DNA of 64,000 nucleotides from Bog-159 sp963843255 (GTDB lineage: Bacteria > Acidobacteriota > Terriglobia > Bryobacterales > Bryobacteraceae): contig CAWJJQ010000008.1 of assembly GCA_963843255.1 (NCBI GenBank), positions 558,001 to 622,000 on the forward strand, read 5' to 3'. Of the stretch, positions 61,578 to 64,000 are shown one piece after another. Made by a program: the position numbers and the translations under genes. The notes under the pieces were generated by a model. That model saw only the letters and a program-made list of their open reading frames with translations, was not told the DNA's origin and ran no database searches. Within the stretch, counting starts at the first letter, position 1; each line of letters begins with the position of its first letter.

Positions 61578-62579
61578 TTACTGGCTCTTCTGCGATGTCT
61601 CGCTGACGAACGAATCCACGTTACTCTTATCTACCAAGATTTCGCCGGTATCCACAAATGTCGCCACCGGTGACTGCGGATCACTCGCCCAGGGCTTATC
61701 CAGCGGATTCGGCGGATAGTGGTGCATCGTATCGAGTGACGTCACGCCCACAAAACCCATGGTGAATGGTTTCTGCGCAATAGTGCCGGCGATCTGCCCT
61801 TTCTTGATCCAGTCCAGAGTACGCGGGTCGGTGTCCATGGCGATGATCACCTTGCCGGTCACTTTGTTCCGGTCGAGCACGTCGGCCACTTCCGGACACG
61901 CAATCGCCTCCAGACAGATAAAGCCATCCACCTTACCAATGTTTTTCTTGTCCACCAGATCCTGCACATGGTCGAAGGCAATGCGCGGGTCGCCTTTGAT
62001 GTCGATGGTGTCCATGATCTTTATGCCCGGGTGGCTCTCCAGGCCGTCGTGGTAACCGCGCAGGCGGTCCTTCAGGTTAGCCTGCTCGGGCATGGTCAGA
62101 ATCACCACGTTACCCTTGCCCTGCAACTGCTTCGCGGCAAGTTGCGCGCCCATCAATCCCGCTTTGTAGTTATCGGTGCCCACGAAGGTCAGCCGCTTGC
62201 TCGCCGGCGCGTCGGAATCGATGGTAATCACCGGGATCCCCTGGCCGATCGCGGCATCGATGTCCGGCTGCATGATCGCGGGATCCGCTACCGACACCAT
62301 AATGCCGGCCGGCTTGATCTTCTCGGCCAGCACCCGCTGAAAAGCATCATGCTCACCCTTGGGGTCGAAAGTATCCGTTCCCACCATTTCGGCCTTCACT
62401 CCCAACTTCTGGGCTGCCGCCATTAAGCCTGCATTCGTGCTCACCCAGTAGGGAATCTTGATATTGGTCGCCACCAGAAAATATTTCTCGGTGGTCGCGT
62501 GCGGGGAACTGCCGCACCCTGCCAGCCACATTAGCGCGCCGCTACACACCCCGATCAGGACCTTCTTTCGCATCTGCAT
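61578..62579 (-). CDS. Sugar-type substrate-binding lipoprotein (Peripl_BP_4)
   Basis: From ATG 62579 (GGAGG ends seven bases before it) the protein has 333 residues. The lipobox LAGC lies at about residues 18-21 after VLIGVCSGALMW. The ribose/xylose-binding-protein pattern is present: IPYWVSTNAGLMAAAQKLGV, PAGIMVSVADPAIMQPDIDAAIGQ (cut short), GIPVITIDSDAP, FVGTDNYKAGLMGAQLA and GFICLEAIACPEVADVL. It is downstream of the alpha-galactosidase gene on the same strand, 28 bases apart, and may bind galactose or a galactoside. Permease and ATPase genes are not in the window. Confidence 0.88.
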   Translation of the reverse strand: MQMRKKVLIGVCSGALMWLAGCGSSPHATTEKYFLVATNIKIPYWVSTNAGLMAAAQKLGVKAEMVGTDTFDPKGEHDAFQRVLAEKIKPAGIMVSVADPAIMQPDIDAAIGQGIPVITIDSDAPASKRLTFVGTDNYKAGLMGAQLAAKQLQGKGNVVILTMPEQANLKDRLRGYHDGLESHPGIKIMDTIDIKGDPRIAFDHVQDLVDKKNIGKVDGFICLEAIACPEVADVLDRNKVTGKVIIAMDTDPRTLDWIKKGQIAGTIAQKPFTMGFVGVTSLDTMHHYPPNPLDKPWASDPQSPVATFVDTGEILVDKSNVDSFVSETSQKSQ

Positions 62580-62607
62580 GTCAGGCCTCCGCACCAGACA
62601 GTATATG

Positions 62608-64000
62608 TCACCGCACACGTTCCAGTATCAGCAGGGTGCTGTCGTAATCGCCGGTCAGCCGCAGCCGGATTCCATGGTTCATCAGGTACGAGCCGCTGGC
62701 CGTCTCCAGATGATCTTCCAGCTTCTGATCGGTCGGTTTCAGCCGGTATACGGCGCCCTCTTCCAGACCGCGAAAGTACACGATGGGTGCTGGCCGCAGG
62801 TATTGCTGCGAGTGAAGAAAGGCGAACAGCACCACTTGGTTGGCGTCCGCCGCCACGTATTCGTTGGCGGTAAATTCGCCCTCCCGCGGCGAGAACAGCC
62901 GGTAGAGATTACCCTGCTGCACCGTGCCGCGGATCTGCTTGTCATAGGTCACCATGCGCGACGCCAGCGCGAAGTCCTCGTCCTTCCAGTGGTTCAGGTT
63001 CGACCCGATACCCAGCGAACCTTGCATCGCCACTAGAAAGCGATATTGCAGTGGCGTGCTCCGCCCGTTCAGGTTTGGCACGTCAGTCACCCACGCCATC
63101 ATGACCTTCGGCGCGTAGGCATACGTGAATCCCTCCTGAATGCGCAGCCGGTCGAATGCCTCCGTGTTGTCCGATGTCCACACCTCGTCTACCCGTTTCA
63201 GGATGCCCAGGTCCACGCGGCCGCCGCCGCCCGAACACGATTCGATCTCCAGACCCGGATGCTTCGCGCGCAGCCGGTCGATGATGTTGTACACGTTCCA
63301 GGTGTACTTGACCCATAGTTCTTTCTGTTCGTTTAAGGGCGCTTCCGGCCATCCCGGCTCGCCGAAATGCCGGTTCATATCCCACTTCAGAAACTCGATG
63401 TGATTTTCCGACACAAGTTTGTCGAGCACCGAAAAAATATGATCGCGCACATCCTCCCGCGCCATGTTCAGTACCAGTTGGTTGCGCGCCTCCGACCGCG
63501 GCCGGTTATCGAAATGCATGGCCCAGTCGGGATGCGCGCGGTAAAGGTCGCTATTGGGGTTCACCATCTCCGGCTCCACCCAAAGGCCGAACTTCATCCC
63601 CCGGCCGTTGACATAATCGATCAGGCCCTTCAGCCCGTTAGGAAACTTTTGCGGGTTCACGGTCCAATCTCCCAGCCCCGCGTGATCGTCGTTGCGCTGC
63701 CCGAACCAGCCATCGTCCATGACGAATAGCTCTACCCCGATCTTGGCTGCCTTATCGGCCAGCTCTTTCTGGCCGGCCTCGTTCACATTGAAAGTGGTGG
63801 CTTCCCATGAGTTGTACAGCACCGGACGCGGATGCGGCGCCATGTGATCGGGCAGAATCTGGTCCCGCTCGAAGGCATGCATGATGCGGGAACTCTCGCC
63901 AAAACCCTGGTCCGTGAAACCGCCGTAGAACGCAGGCGTCTCCAGGCTCTCGCCCGGCTTCAGCAGGTAGCCGAAATCGAAGTCGTTAAAGCCGCCCGTC
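62608..64000 (-). CDS. GH36 alpha-galactosidase (5' end outside window)
   Basis: The frame is open to the right edge, where the visible N-terminal part reads FNDFDFGYLLKPGESLETPA, so the true start is beyond 64000 and the ATG at 63882 is internal. About 464 C-terminal residues are present. The GH36 signatures are intact: MDDGWFGQRNDD, GLWVEPEMVNP, EFLKWDMNRHF (nucleophile Asp) and CSGGGGRVDLG followed by WTSDNTEAFDRL (acid/base Asp). It cleaves terminal alpha-1,6-galactose from melibiose, raffinose or galactomannan. The sugar-binding lipoprotein gene follows 28 bases downstream. Confidence 0.93.
   Translation of the reverse strand, partial: TGGFNDFDFGYLLKPGESLETPAFYGGFTDQGFGESSRIMHAFERDQILPDHMAPHPRPVLYNSWEATTFNVNEAGQKELADKAAKIGVELFVMDDGWFGQRNDDHAGLGDWTVNPQKFPNGLKGLIDYVNGRGMKFGLWVEPEMVNPNSDLYRAHPDWAMHFDNRPRSEARNQLVLNMAREDVRDHIFSVLDKLVSENHIEFLKWDMNRHFGEPGWPEAPLNEQKELWVKYTWNVYNIIDRLRAKHPGLEIESCSGGGGRVDLGILKRVDEVWTSDNTEAFDRLRIQEGFTYAYAPKVMMAWVTDVPNLNGRSTPLQYRFLVAMQGSLGIGSNLNHWKDEDFALASRMVTYDKQIRGTVQQGNLYRLFSPREGEFTANEYVAADANQVVLFAFLHSQQYLRPAPIVYFRGLEEGAVYRLKPTDQKLEDHLETASGSYLMNHGIRLRLTGDYDSTLLILERVR

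Noticed and set aside
1..64000. CRISPR array, prophage or insertion sequence
   Set aside because: No regularly spaced direct repeats of 25-40 bases, no integrase, transposase or phage structural gene was seen on either strand.

Overview
The window looks like chromosomal DNA of an Acidobacteriota bacterium of the Bryobacterales / Candidatus Solibacter type. The G+C content is high. Three protein types typical of that group are present: a one-component regulator that joins an N-terminal helix-turn-helix and a membrane anchor to a PD40/TolB-like propeller (3273-5252); a secreted protein with the Solibacter-type N-terminal domain (TIGR03437-like, 35053-36717); and many secreted propeller or carboxypeptidase-regulatory-like proteins. 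This placement is inference from protein style. No rRNA, tRNA, CRISPR array, integrase or transposase was seen.

Layout. 1-7511: the end of a PIG-L deacetylase, a DUF2235 hydrolase, a TPR protein, the HTH-PD40 regulator, a small His/Cys protein with an in-frame amber codon near its apparent start, and a secreted propeller. 7584-8857: an ECF sigma factor overlapping an NrsF-like anti-sigma factor. 9022-17397: four co-directional genes without obvious export signals (metallophosphoesterase, a 728-residue protein of unknown family, an FAD-linked oxidase, and a cholesterol-oxidase-like GMC enzyme with a 550-residue C-terminal extension). 17616-20472: a periplasm-sensing diguanylate cyclase facing a single-domain response regulator. 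20760-28370: five overlapping genes (ANL-type acyl-activating enzyme, LuxC-like aldehyde/acyl-CoA dehydrogenase, GT4 glycosyltransferase, ABC ATPase, large FtsX-type permease). 28425-30850: two PQQ-type propellers. 30858-38032: AAA ATPase/DUF4143, an alkaline-phosphatase-fold enzyme, an M23 peptidase, the TIGR03437-like protein and an SGNH hydrolase. 38072-40066: a GH20 hexosaminidase.

40235-52765 is the most striking block. A TonB receptor, two periplasmic binding proteins, two sensor kinases with nearly identical catalytic cores, a TolC-like protein, a single-domain response regulator and a REC-PAS-GGDEF-EAL protein all lie on one strand with short gaps or overlaps. It reads as a sense-and-respond module that ends in cyclic-di-GMP.

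52852-64000: a wax-ester/diacylglycerol acyltransferase, a secreted CarboxypepD_reg-like protein, TadA on the opposite strand, a MacB/HlyD-type export operon (two permeases, adaptor, ATPase, DUF4337 protein), and a sugar-binding lipoprotein downstream of a GH36 alpha-galactosidase that runs off the right edge. Non-coding items worth attention are a double-hairpin dispersed repeat (three copies, with compensated stem changes), a 33-bp inverted repeat next to the AAA ATPase start, and 10-bp-phased repeats with a palindrome before the HTH-PD40 gene.
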